Below, one piece after another: positions 33,463 to 40,526 of a stretch of DNA of 64,000 nt. The position numbers and the translations under genes were made by a program. How positions within the stretch are numbered: the stretch's first letter is position 1; each line of letters begins with the position of its first letter. The notes beneath the pieces are model-generated. The model was not told the origin of the DNA. It did no database searches and was given only the letters and a program-made list of their open reading frames with translations. Source of the stretch: Glycomyces sambucus (GTDB lineage Bacteria; Actinomycetota; Actinomycetes; Mycobacteriales; Micromonosporaceae); assembly GCF_900102815.1 (NCBI RefSeq), contig NZ_FNGF01000005.1, positions 62,001-126,000 on the forward strand, in the 5' to 3' direction.

Positions 33463-34146
33463 TCAGCAGTTGTCGAGGACCACCCTAGCGAGCTTGCGCC
33501 AGGCGTCCGGGAGTTCCTCAGCGCGGTGCTCGGAGCGTGCCGCATCCCAGACCGCCGCCTCGGCCTCGGGGACCTCGTCGCCGAGGAGGTAGCGGGCGAC
33601 GAAGTCGGCGCGGTTGGTGTGCCCGGGGAAGAAGTAGCCGCCGGCGGCGAAGAGGGCGACGTAGGCGCGGTGGAGGCCCGAGGTGAGGGTCTCGGCCAGG
33701 TCCCAGGAGTCGGCGGCGTCGCCGAGGCGCTTGGCGAGGAGGTCGGCCTCGGCGGCGACGGTCTCGCGGGAGGCGTCGGCGAGGGCCTGCGGGAACTCGG
33801 TGACCTCGGCGCGGGCCTTGGAGCCGAGCTCGGAGTCGTCGGCGAGGAGGGTGCCCTCGGCGAACGCGCCGATGATGTGCAGCGCCTCGTCGCTCGGGTT
33901 GCGCCAGCCCTCGCCGCGGCCGAGCTGGTCGAGCAGGTCCTGGAAGTGCGTCACGGTGAGGTGCACCGCTTCGTCGCTGGCGTCCGCGGGGACCTCGGCC
34001 GTCTCCCAGACGCACACGAGTTCGGCCTCTTCGCCGAACCCGGACAGGGCGGGGCCGTGAGCGTACGCGAACGCCAGGCGCTCGTCGTCGTTGATGTCGG
34101 CGAGGACGTCGGTGGAGAGCCTGAGGACCGCGTTCGGAAGGGACAT
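33463..34146 (-). CDS. Conserved-looking protein of unknown function
   Basis: 227 aa from ATG 34144-34146, chosen because a -10-like CACAAT lies 6 nt upstream (leaderless). Residues 20-50 (DDERLAFAYAHGPALSGFGE, then AELVCVWE) faintly recall a minimal nucleotidyltransferase (G-S/P-x-x-x-G ... D/E-hydrophobic) pattern, and the rest is helical (LTVTHFQDLLDQLGRGEGWR; LHIIGAFAEGTLL; YFFPGHTNRADFVARYLLGD). I would not assign that activity. It is divergent from the AlkZ-like gene. The stop is followed at once by a partial tRNA-Arg copy. Confidence 0.6.
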   Translation of the reverse strand: MSLPNAVLRLSTDVLADINDDERLAFAYAHGPALSGFGEEAELVCVWETAEVPADASDEAVHLTVTHFQDLLDQLGRGEGWRNPSDEALHIIGAFAEGTLLADDSELGSKARAEVTEFPQALADASRETVAAEADLLAKRLGDAADSWDLAETLTSGLHRAYVALFAAGGYFFPGHTNRADFVARYLLGDEVPEAEAAVWDAARSEHRAEELPDAWRKLARVVLDNC

Positions 34147-34152
34147 GCCGCA

Positions 34153-34158
34153 ATTGTG
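34153..34158 (-). promoter_or_regulatory. -10 element of the gene at 33463-34146
   Basis: CACAAT on the minus strand, 6 nt before the ATG. Confidence 0.4.
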
Positions 34159-34263
34159 GCTGTTCCTCGCAACGGCGTCCACCCGGTCGAGCAGAGAGGC
34201 CGCAGGTGATTCCGGCCATTGGGGCGCGCGGTTCGGGGGAGTACTCGTGTCGCCTCCTGCCGC

Positions 34264-34269
34264 TAGCAT
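34264..34269 (+). promoter_or_regulatory. -10 element of the AlkZ-like gene
   Basis: TAGCAT lies 6 nt before ATG 34276, leaderless spacing. Confidence 0.45.
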
Positions 34270-34275
34270 GAGCGA

Positions 34276-35403
34276 ATGTCAACACCCACCGGGGACCTCA
34301 CGCCGGCGGCGATCGCGGCCTGGCGCGCCCAGTCCCAGCGGCTGCACGGGGAACACCTCGCCACGCCGCTGGCGGCGTTCCGGCACCTGGGCGCCGTCCA
34401 GTCGCAGGAGTACCAGCCGTCGAAGCTCACGCCCGCGATGCGCGCCGCCGCCGATGAGGACGGACTCGCCCACGCCGGCCCCGCATCGGTCGACGCGCTC
34501 ATCGACCAGGGCCTGGTCGTGCGCACCCACGTGCTCCGCCCCACCTGGCACACCGTCCCGGTCGAGGACCTGCGGATGATGCTGACCGCGAGCGCCGACC
34601 GCGTCCAGCAGATCGCCGCCACCCAGTACCGCAACCTGGGCTTGGAGCAGTCGGAGCTGGAGCGAGGGGACGACGTCCTCGCGGAGGCCACCGCGGGCGG
34701 GAAGCACCTGGAGCGGGAGGAGGCCGCGGAGGCGCTGGCGGCCGCGGGGGTCAGGGATCCGAGCGGGGCGAGGTTGATCCACCTGCTGTTCCACGCGGAG
34801 CTGGAGTCACGGATCTGCTCGGGGACGCCCAAGGGTGCCAAGCAGACCTACGCGAACTTCGAGGACCGGATCCCGGCGGGCGAGCTCGGGAAGGACGAGG
34901 CGATCAGGGAGCTGGCGCGGCGGTTCTTCGCCTCGCGTGGGCCGGCCACGGTGAAGGACTTCACCCGCTGGGCGACGCTGAAGGTGGCCGACGCGAAACT
35001 CGCCGTCGATGAACTCGGGCTGCGGGAGCTGCGGTTCGACGACCGGGTCTTCTACTACGAGGGCGAGCGCCCCGAGCCGGTCGAGGGCGGGCCGGTGGTC
35101 GACTTCGTGCAGGGCTTCGACGAGCTGCTGTGCTCCTACACCGACTCGAAGGACCTGGTGCAGCACCACTCGGTGGCACGGAACCTGTTCCCCGACCGCC
35201 CGCGGTTCAACTCGGCGATCCTCCTCGACGGCCAGGTGATCGGGAACTGGAAGGCCACCGTGAAGAAGGACCGGGTGGTCATCGAGACGTGGCGCGTGCG
35301 CGGCTTCACCGCCGCCGAGATCGCGGCCCTGCGCCGCGGCGCCGACCGGCTCCGCGCCTGGTTCGGCAGTCCGGAGATGGAACTCGGCCTCGACCACGAC
35401 TGA
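34276..35403 (+). CDS. AlkZ-like winged-helix DNA-binding protein (possible glycosylase)
   Basis: 375 aa. It matches the winged-helix family that includes AlkZ/YcaQ DNA glycosylases. The N-terminus has FRHLGAVQSQEYQPSKLTPA with a Q-x-Q motif (the catalytic QxQ/QxD position in AlkZ-type enzymes). Then come WHTVPVEDLRMM, repeated wing segments, and a C-terminal domain with FVQGFDELLCSYTDSKD and ILLDGQVIGNWKATVKK, typical of the actinobacterial group. AlkZ unhooks bulky adducts and crosslinks. Whether this paralogue is an active glycosylase is uncertain. A terminator hairpin follows 7 nt after the stop. Confidence 0.82.
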   Translation: MSTPTGDLTPAAIAAWRAQSQRLHGEHLATPLAAFRHLGAVQSQEYQPSKLTPAMRAAADEDGLAHAGPASVDALIDQGLVVRTHVLRPTWHTVPVEDLRMMLTASADRVQQIAATQYRNLGLEQSELERGDDVLAEATAGGKHLEREEAAEALAAAGVRDPSGARLIHLLFHAELESRICSGTPKGAKQTYANFEDRIPAGELGKDEAIRELARRFFASRGPATVKDFTRWATLKVADAKLAVDELGLRELRFDDRVFYYEGERPEPVEGGPVVDFVQGFDELLCSYTDSKDLVQHHSVARNLFPDRPRFNSAILLDGQVIGNWKATVKKDRVVIETWRVRGFTAAEIAALRRGADRLRAWFGSPEMELGLDHD

Positions 35404-35409
35404 CCTGCA

Positions 35410-35434
35410 GGAACGCGGCTCCGGCTCGCGTTCC
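35410..35434 (+). terminator. Hairpin terminator of the AlkZ-like gene
   Basis: An 8-bp perfect stem GGAACGCG/CGCGTTCC with a 9-nt loop, 7 nt after the stop. No T-run. Confidence 0.65.
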
Positions 35435-35468
35435 GCCGGTGTCGGTGCGAGGGGATACGTTGGCTTGA

Positions 35469-35530
35469 AAGGGGTTCTCCGGTCAGGACAAATCCGGAAT
35501 TCCGGAAATGTTCCGACCGGAGGACCCCTT
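35469..35530. repeat. 62-bp inverted repeat with nested palindrome
   Basis: 16-bp arms (35469-35484 and 35515-35530, one mismatch) flank a 30-bp centre that itself contains the perfect palindrome TCCGGAATTCCGGA (35493-35506). It lies between two simple terminators of convergent genes and could form a cruciform. It may be a bidirectional terminator or the end-to-end remnant of a small repeat element. Confidence 0.8.
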
Positions 35531-35545
35531 CTCGAATACCTATAT

Positions 35546-35586
35546 CTCGCGAGTGCGACATCCGGGACCGGTGCCGCACTCGCGAG
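35546..35586 (-). terminator. Terminator hairpin of the DUF885 gene
   Basis: Perfect 12-bp arms (35546-35557 and 35575-35586) around a 17-nt loop, 20 nt beyond the minus-strand stop at 35606. Confidence 0.75.
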
Positions 35587-35605
35587 GATCGTTCGGAAGT
35601 CGCCG

Positions 35606-37303
35606 CTAGAGGCGGCCCAGGGCCTCGCTGAACGGGGCGAGGCCCATCGAGCCGAGGTTCAGGGCGTCGGTGTGGAACTGCTTCAGGCTGAACTCGGCGC
35701 CCTTGCGCTCCTTGTAGTCCTCGCGGGCCTGCATCCACAGGCGCTCGCCGACCTTGTACGACGGCGCCTGGCCGGCCCAGCCGAGGTAGCGGTTGCGCTC
35801 GAAGGACAGCATCTCGTCCTCGATGGTCCGGGTGTGGGCCTTCATGAACTCGAACATCTTCTCGCCGTCCCACTCCTCGCCCGGCCGCCAGCCGAACGGG
35901 TTGTCCTCGGGGATCGCGAACTCGCAGTGGAGGCCGATGTCGACCACCACGCGCGCGGCGCGGAACGCCTGCGCGTCGAGCATGCCCAGGCGCCCGCCCG
36001 GGTCGTCCTCGTAGTATCCGAGCTCGTCCATGAGCCGCTCGGAGTACAGCGCCCAGCCCTCGCCGTGGCCCGAGCACCACATCATCTGGCGCTGGAACCG
36101 GTTGAGCAGCTCCACGCGGGCCATCGTCTGCCCGACCTGGAGGTGGTGGCCGGGGACGCCCTCGTGGTACACGGTGGACTTCTCGCGCCACTTGCCGAAC
36201 AGCTTCTGCCCCTCGGGCACGGACCACCACATGGCGCCCGGACGCGAGAAGTCCTCGCTCGGGCCCGTGTAGTAGATCGCCCCGTCCTCGGTCGGCGCGA
36301 TCTTGCAGTCGATCACCCGCACCTGCTCGGGGATGTCGAAGTGCGTGTCGGCCAGGTCCGCGATCGTCGCGTCGGCCAGCTCCTGCATCCAGTCCCGGAA
36401 CAGGTTCTTGTCGGTGAAGTTCTCGTCCGCGTCCTGGTCGAGGAACGCCACGACCTCGTCGATCGACGCGCCCGGCTTGATCCGCTCCGCGGTCGCGCGC
36501 ATGTCCGCCTCGATGCGGGCCAGCTCCTGCCAGCCCCACGCGTACGTCTCCTCCAGGTCGATCGCCGCGCCGATGAAGTACCGCGACGCCCGCGAGTAGC
36601 GGTCGCGCCCGACCGCGTCCTTCTCGGGCGCCTGCGGGGCCAGCTCCTCGCGCAGGAACAGCGCGAACTTCGTCGCCGCCGAACGCGCCCAGTTGGCGCC
36701 GTTGCTCAAGGCGATGCGCAGCGGACCGGTCTTGATCGGCTCGCCGTCGATCGTCACCGAGTTCGCCAGCCCGGCCCAGAAGTCGGTGTCCTTGCCCTTG
36801 GCGCCGTTCCAGTTGTCGCAGTGCGTCGCGACCTCCAGGACCTGCCGCTTCGCCGCGACCCGGCCCTCGGCGGCCTCGGCCCGCAGCGTCTCGGTGAACT
36901 GGTCGAACGCGTCCGGGACGGCGGCCAGGCGCGCCGCGATGTTCTCGGCGGCGACCTTCCCGTCCTTCGGCATGAGGTCGAAGATCTGGCGCACGCCGTG
37001 CACCGGGGACGCCAGCACGTTCAGTTCCAGGTACGTGTCGCCGGCCTCGTCGCGCTCCAACTGGAGCCGCAGCCGCTCCAGGATCGCGTCCTTGGCGACC
37101 CGCTCGCGCTCGTCGGACGGCTCGGCCGCGTCGAGGTCGGCGATCGCCTGGCGGGTCAGCGCCGCCTGCGCCGCGAACCCCGCGGGCGAGAGGTCGTCGA
37201 TCTCGTGGTCGTGTCCGGCGATGCCCATCGAAGTAGCGGTCAAGGGGCTGAGGGCGATGGCGTCCTCGACGTACTTGTCGGCGATCTGATCGATTCTTCT
37301 CAT
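35606..37303 (-). CDS. DUF885 family putative zinc metallopeptidase
   Basis: 565 aa, the usual DUF885 length, with no signal peptide, so cytoplasmic. Key signature: STVYHEGVPGHHLQVGQTM near residue 377 (HExxPGHH, zinc ligands plus catalytic Glu). Downstream is a glutamate-containing helix (WCSGHGEGWALYSERLMDEL) supplying the further ligand and a His-Gly-Glu typical of the family, then LGMLDAQAFRAARVVVDIGL. Related proteins hydrolyse small peptides or modified amino acids. Its ATG overlaps the tyrA stop by 4 nt, so it is the last gene of the groES-like-tyrA-DUF885 operon. Confidence 0.88.
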   Translation of the reverse strand: MRRIDQIADKYVEDAIALSPLTATSMGIAGHDHEIDDLSPAGFAAQAALTRQAIADLDAAEPSDERERVAKDAILERLRLQLERDEAGDTYLELNVLASPVHGVRQIFDLMPKDGKVAAENIAARLAAVPDAFDQFTETLRAEAAEGRVAAKRQVLEVATHCDNWNGAKGKDTDFWAGLANSVTIDGEPIKTGPLRIALSNGANWARSAATKFALFLREELAPQAPEKDAVGRDRYSRASRYFIGAAIDLEETYAWGWQELARIEADMRATAERIKPGASIDEVVAFLDQDADENFTDKNLFRDWMQELADATIADLADTHFDIPEQVRVIDCKIAPTEDGAIYYTGPSEDFSRPGAMWWSVPEGQKLFGKWREKSTVYHEGVPGHHLQVGQTMARVELLNRFQRQMMWCSGHGEGWALYSERLMDELGYYEDDPGGRLGMLDAQAFRAARVVVDIGLHCEFAIPEDNPFGWRPGEEWDGEKMFEFMKAHTRTIEDEMLSFERNRYLGWAGQAPSYKVGERLWMQAREDYKERKGAEFSLKQFHTDALNLGSMGLAPFSEALGRL

Positions 37304-38244
37304 GAAGTGGACTGTACGCGAGGTCGGCGGCCGATCGCGACCTCACTTTCCACCGCCTCGATCCACCCTCCGGCCCTGCCCAGGTCCAGCAGCGCCTCCT
37401 TCGCGACCGGGATCCGCTCGGCCGCACCGGGCTCGGGCGGCCAGGCCGCGCGCAGCTCCCGCGCCCGGTCGAACCAGGCCCCGATCGCCCCCGGATCGCG
37501 CCGGTGATCCTCCAGGTGCCGGTACGCGGTCGCCAGCTCCTCGCCCAGGTCGTCGAACGCCGCGGCGATCATGTCCCGGTTCCCCTCGACCATCCCCGTC
37601 ACCAGCGTGGTCGAACTCGCGGCCACCCGCGTGCCGTCCCGGAACGACCCGGCCGCGAGGCTCCGCGACAGCGGATCGGCCGCGACCAGGACCAGCGCGG
37701 CGGCGACCAGGTGCTCGATGTGGGAGATGCGCGCGGCGGCCGCGTCGTGGTCGGCCGCGGTCGCCGGGACGATGCGCGCGCCGACCGACGCCCACAGGCG
37801 CGCGAGCAGCAGCCAGTCGTCGAGGCGCGTGTCCGCTTCGAGGCACAGGACCCACACGCGGCCCTGGAACAGGCCCGCCTCGGCGCTGGCGAACCCGGGG
37901 GTCTCCTTGCCGGCCATGGGATGCCCGCCGATGAAGCGGGGGTGCGCGGCGAAGGCGTGCAGGACCTCGGCCTTGACGGAGGCGACGTCGGTGATCAGGC
38001 CCCGGTAGCGCCCGGGAGGGAAGGTCTCGGCGGCCACCGCTCCGAGGTGCCGGACGGGCGCGGCGACGACCGCGACGTCGGTGTCGAGCAGGTCGGCCGG
38101 GTCGGCGGTGACGGCGAGGCGCGCGGCGGCGGCCTCGCGGACCGCGGGGTCGGGGTCGTGGCCGATCACGTCGTGGCCGGCGTCGGCGAGCGCGAGGGCG
38201 GCGGACCCGCCGATGAGGCCGAGCCCGGTGACCGCGACGCGCAT
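37300..38244 (-). CDS. tyrA: Prephenate dehydrogenase
   Basis: 314 aa. Oxidatively decarboxylates prephenate (or dehydrogenates arogenate) in tyrosine synthesis. The NAD(P)-binding Rossmann start VTGLGLIGGSAALALADAGH is clear. Next come DVAVVAAPVRHLG, TDVASVKAEVL, the substrate-site FIGGHPMAGKETPGFASA near residue 105, and the helical dimerisation part with ISHIEHLVAAALVL (conserved His). There is no chorismate mutase domain and no ACT domain, so allosteric tyrosine control may be lacking. Start and stop codons overlap neighbours by 1 and 4 nt. Confidence 0.93.
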   Translation of the reverse strand: MRVAVTGLGLIGGSAALALADAGHDVIGHDPDPAVREAAAARLAVTADPADLLDTDVAVVAAPVRHLGAVAAETFPPGRYRGLITDVASVKAEVLHAFAAHPRFIGGHPMAGKETPGFASAEAGLFQGRVWVLCLEADTRLDDWLLLARLWASVGARIVPATAADHDAAAARISHIEHLVAAALVLVAADPLSRSLAAGSFRDGTRVAASSTTLVTGMVEGNRDMIAAAFDDLGEELATAYRHLEDHRRDPGAIGAWFDRARELRAAWPPEPGAAERIPVAKEALLDLGRAGGWIEAVESEVAIGRRPRVQSTS

Positions 38245-38582
38245 CAGAGGTAGAGCCCCGTGCCGTCGTTGTCGACGCGCTTGGCGGCGACGGCGTGGAT
38301 GTCGCGCTCGCGCAGGAGGATGTAGGTGCGGCCCTGGATCTCGACCTCGGCCTTGTCCTCGGGGTCGAAGAGGACGCGGTCGCCGTTCTCGACGGAGCGG
38401 ACGAGCGGCCCGACGCCGACGGCCTCGGCCCAGTGCAGGCGCCGGCCCATCTGGGCGGTCGCGGGGATGACGATCCCGGCGGCGGAGCGGCGCTCGGAGT
38501 CGGCGTCCTCGCGCACGAGGAGGCGGTCGTGCAGCAGGCGGACGGGCAGGCCGGTCGTCGAGTCCAACGGTGTTTCGGTCAC
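38244..38582 (-). CDS. GroES-family co-chaperonin paralogue
   Basis: 112 aa from GTG 38580-38582. The GroES beta-barrel pattern is clear: PVRLLHDRLLVREDADSERR, then GIVIPATAQMGRRLHWAEAV, VENGDRVLFDPEDKAEVEIQ, TYILLRERDIHAV. It carries 18 extra residues before the barrel and a short C-terminal tail (DNDGTGLYL). No groEL lies nearby and the gene heads a tyrA operon, so this is probably a divergent GroES paralogue rather than the housekeeping one. Its stop overlaps the tyrA ATG by 1 nt. No CIRCE element was seen upstream; a -10-like TAGGCT lies 8 nt before the start. Confidence 0.85.
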   Translation of the reverse strand: MTETPLDSTTGLPVRLLHDRLLVREDADSERRSAAGIVIPATAQMGRRLHWAEAVGVGPLVRSVENGDRVLFDPEDKAEVEIQGRTYILLRERDIHAVAAKRVDNDGTGLYL

Positions 38583-38646
38583 AGCGCCCCAGCCTACCGC
38601 CCGGCCGGTGCCCCGCCGAGCGGGAAGCCGCTCAGGTGGGGCCGCG

Positions 38647-38997
38647 CCCCGAGGCCGGGCGTGTCGCTTCGGAGCACCCCCCGGTGCCAAGCGTGCCCGG
38701 CGGGACCGACACTCGGGCCGTGCGCGGGCCGCGCGGGCCGGATGTGGGTCAGGTACGGCCTCCGGCACCCGAGGGCTCGTGTGTCGGCGGGCTGGGCCCC
38801 GGCACAAGGGTGCCCGGTGGGTCTGACCTCGAGTGCGGGCCGGGCGCGGGCTTCGTCCTCGGCGCGGCGCCGCAGGCGTGCCGGGTCGGGGCGCGTCTCG
38901 GGCCGCGAACGGCCGGCGGCGCCTCGCGGCCCCGTCCCCCGAGGGCTGGCGTGTCGCACCGCCGGCCCCTCGCACAAGGGTGCCTGCGGGGTACGAC
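38647..38997. repeat. Three imperfect copies of a GC-rich hairpin element
   Basis: Copies at about 38647-38710, 38767-38827 and 38937-38997 share the order CCCGAGG, GTGTCG, a C-rich spacer, a hairpin (GGCACAAGGGTGCC in copy 2; GCACAAGGGTGC in copy 3) and a GG-x-GAC end. Copies 2 and 3 are both 61 bp. They fill most of the 576-nt gap between the groES-like and transporter genes. No convincing coding sequence exists here, although every frame is open because of high GC. Confidence 0.65.
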
Positions 38998-39158
38998 AGC
39001 AGCGCGGCGACGGTGCGTGAACCGCGCGCGGGCGGCGCGGAAACATGAGACCGGTGGCGCCTGCGGGCCGGGTCTCGGTGGTGCTGGCTGGATGGGGGAG
39101 GTCGCACCGAACCGGTACGGTACGTGTTGACGTTGCACCCGCGTCCTTGGGAGAGACC

Positions 39159-40526
39159 GTGAGCCGATTCCGCCGTACCACCGCCCGGGCACGACAGCTG
39201 TGGGTCGGTATGCGGCTCAACCCGGTCGCCGAACGGGCCATGGCGGGACGGGGGCCCGACGACCCCGATCCCGCGCTCGCGGCCGGGGAGGCCGGCGACC
39301 CGCCGCCGGTCGACGACGCCCCGAGCGACCCGGAGCACCCTGAGCGCCGCTACGTCCCGACCGGCCTGGTCGTCGGCGCCGCGTGGTCGTGGCGCCTGCT
39401 CATCATCGGCTCGCTCCTGGCCGTGGTCCTGTACCTGCTCAGCCAGGTCACCATGGTCGTCATCCCGGTCGTGATCTCGTTCCTGCTCGCCGCGATGCTG
39501 CAACCGGTCGCCGCCTGGCTGATCCGCCACGGCTGGAACAAGTCCCTCGCCTCGATCGTCGTGCTCATCGCCGGGCTCGCCGTCGTCGGCGCGATCATCA
39601 CGTTCGTCATCCAGCAGTTCATCGCGGGCATCCCCGACTTCTACCAGTCGATCCTCACCGGCCTGCGCGACGCGCAGGACTGGCTGGAGGCCGGCCCGTG
39701 GGGCCTCGACGGCGCCCAGGTCGCCGAGATCCTCGCCGACATCCAGGTCAACATCACCGACTGGTACCAGGTCAACCAGGAGACGATCGTCCAGACCGGC
39801 CTCGACGTCGCCGGCTCGACCGCCTCGGGCCTGGGGAACTTCGTCACCGGCCTGTTCCTGGTCCTGTTCACCACCTACTTCTTCATCCGCGACGGCCGCC
39901 GCATCTGGACCTTCCTCACCGGCTGGCTGCCGCGCCCCGCGACCGAGTCGATGCGCTACGCCGGCGGCGCCGGCTGGTCGACGCTCGTCCAGTACATGCG
40001 CACCATCGTGGTCGTCGCCGCCGTGGACGCGATCTTCATCGGCCTCGGCCTGTGGCTGCTGGACATCCCGCTGTGGCTGCCGCTGACGACCCTCGTGTTC
40101 CTCGGCGCGTTCATCCCGATCATCGGCGCCACGGTCTCGGGCGCGGTCGCCGTCGTGGTCGCGCTCGTGGGCACCGAGAACGGGCTCGTCAACGCGCTCA
40201 TCGTCCTCGGCATCGTCCTGGCCGTGCAGCAGCTGGAGTCGAACCTGCTCCAGCCGTTCCTCATGAGCCGCGCCGTCAAGCTCCACCCGCTCGCGATCGT
40301 CCTCGCGGTCACCGCGGGCGGCTTCGTGTGGGGCATCATCGGCGCGCTCGTCGCCGTCCCGCTCCTGGCGATCGTCAACGGCACCGTCCGGGCCCTCAAC
40401 CGCTTCAAGGAGGCCCGCCGGGAGGCGCAGGCCCGCGGCCTCGGGGACGGCGACGCGACCATAGCGGCCGCGAACGCGAACGGCGACCCGATCGACGGCG
40501 GCCGGCAGGCGGCCCGGGACAAGTGA
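39159..40526 (+). CDS. AI-2E family (PerM/YdiK-like) transporter
   Basis: 455 aa from GTG 39159 with GGGAGA upstream. After a 65-residue charged cytoplasmic N-terminus, membrane helices appear in the family order: a first pair (LLIIGSLLAVVLYLL, VVIPVVISFLLAAMLQPVAA), SIVVLIAGLAVVGAII, then an extracytoplasmic helical stretch (QFIAGIPDFYQSILTGLRDA), then GLFLVLFTTYFFIRDGRRIW and a final cluster (LPLTTLVFLGAFIPIIGATV, QQLESNLLQPFLMSRAVKLH). P-I-I-G-x-x-x and QQ-x-E-x-N-x-x-x-P are family hallmarks. Members export AI-2 or act in sodium/proton exchange; the substrate here is unknown. Its stop overlaps the DinG start by 4 nt. Confidence 0.9.
   Translation: MSRFRRTTARARQLWVGMRLNPVAERAMAGRGPDDPDPALAAGEAGDPPPVDDAPSDPEHPERRYVPTGLVVGAAWSWRLLIIGSLLAVVLYLLSQVTMVVIPVVISFLLAAMLQPVAAWLIRHGWNKSLASIVVLIAGLAVVGAIITFVIQQFIAGIPDFYQSILTGLRDAQDWLEAGPWGLDGAQVAEILADIQVNITDWYQVNQETIVQTGLDVAGSTASGLGNFVTGLFLVLFTTYFFIRDGRRIWTFLTGWLPRPATESMRYAGGAGWSTLVQYMRTIVVVAAVDAIFIGLGLWLLDIPLWLPLTTLVFLGAFIPIIGATVSGAVAVVVALVGTENGLVNALIVLGIVLAVQQLESNLLQPFLMSRAVKLHPLAIVLAVTAGGFVWGIIGALVAVPLLAIVNGTVRALNRFKEARREAQARGLGDGDATIAAANANGDPIDGGRQAARDK

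Noticed and set aside
38244-38582. Calling this the housekeeping groES
   Set aside because: No groEL neighbour, no CIRCE element, extended N-terminus and tyrA operon context; left as a GroES-family paralogue.
38583-39158. Several 150-240-codon frames on both strands before the transporter gene
   Set aside because: All frames are open because of GC content; sequences are Arg/Pro/Gly-rich, without start signals, and overlap the triplicated hairpin element.
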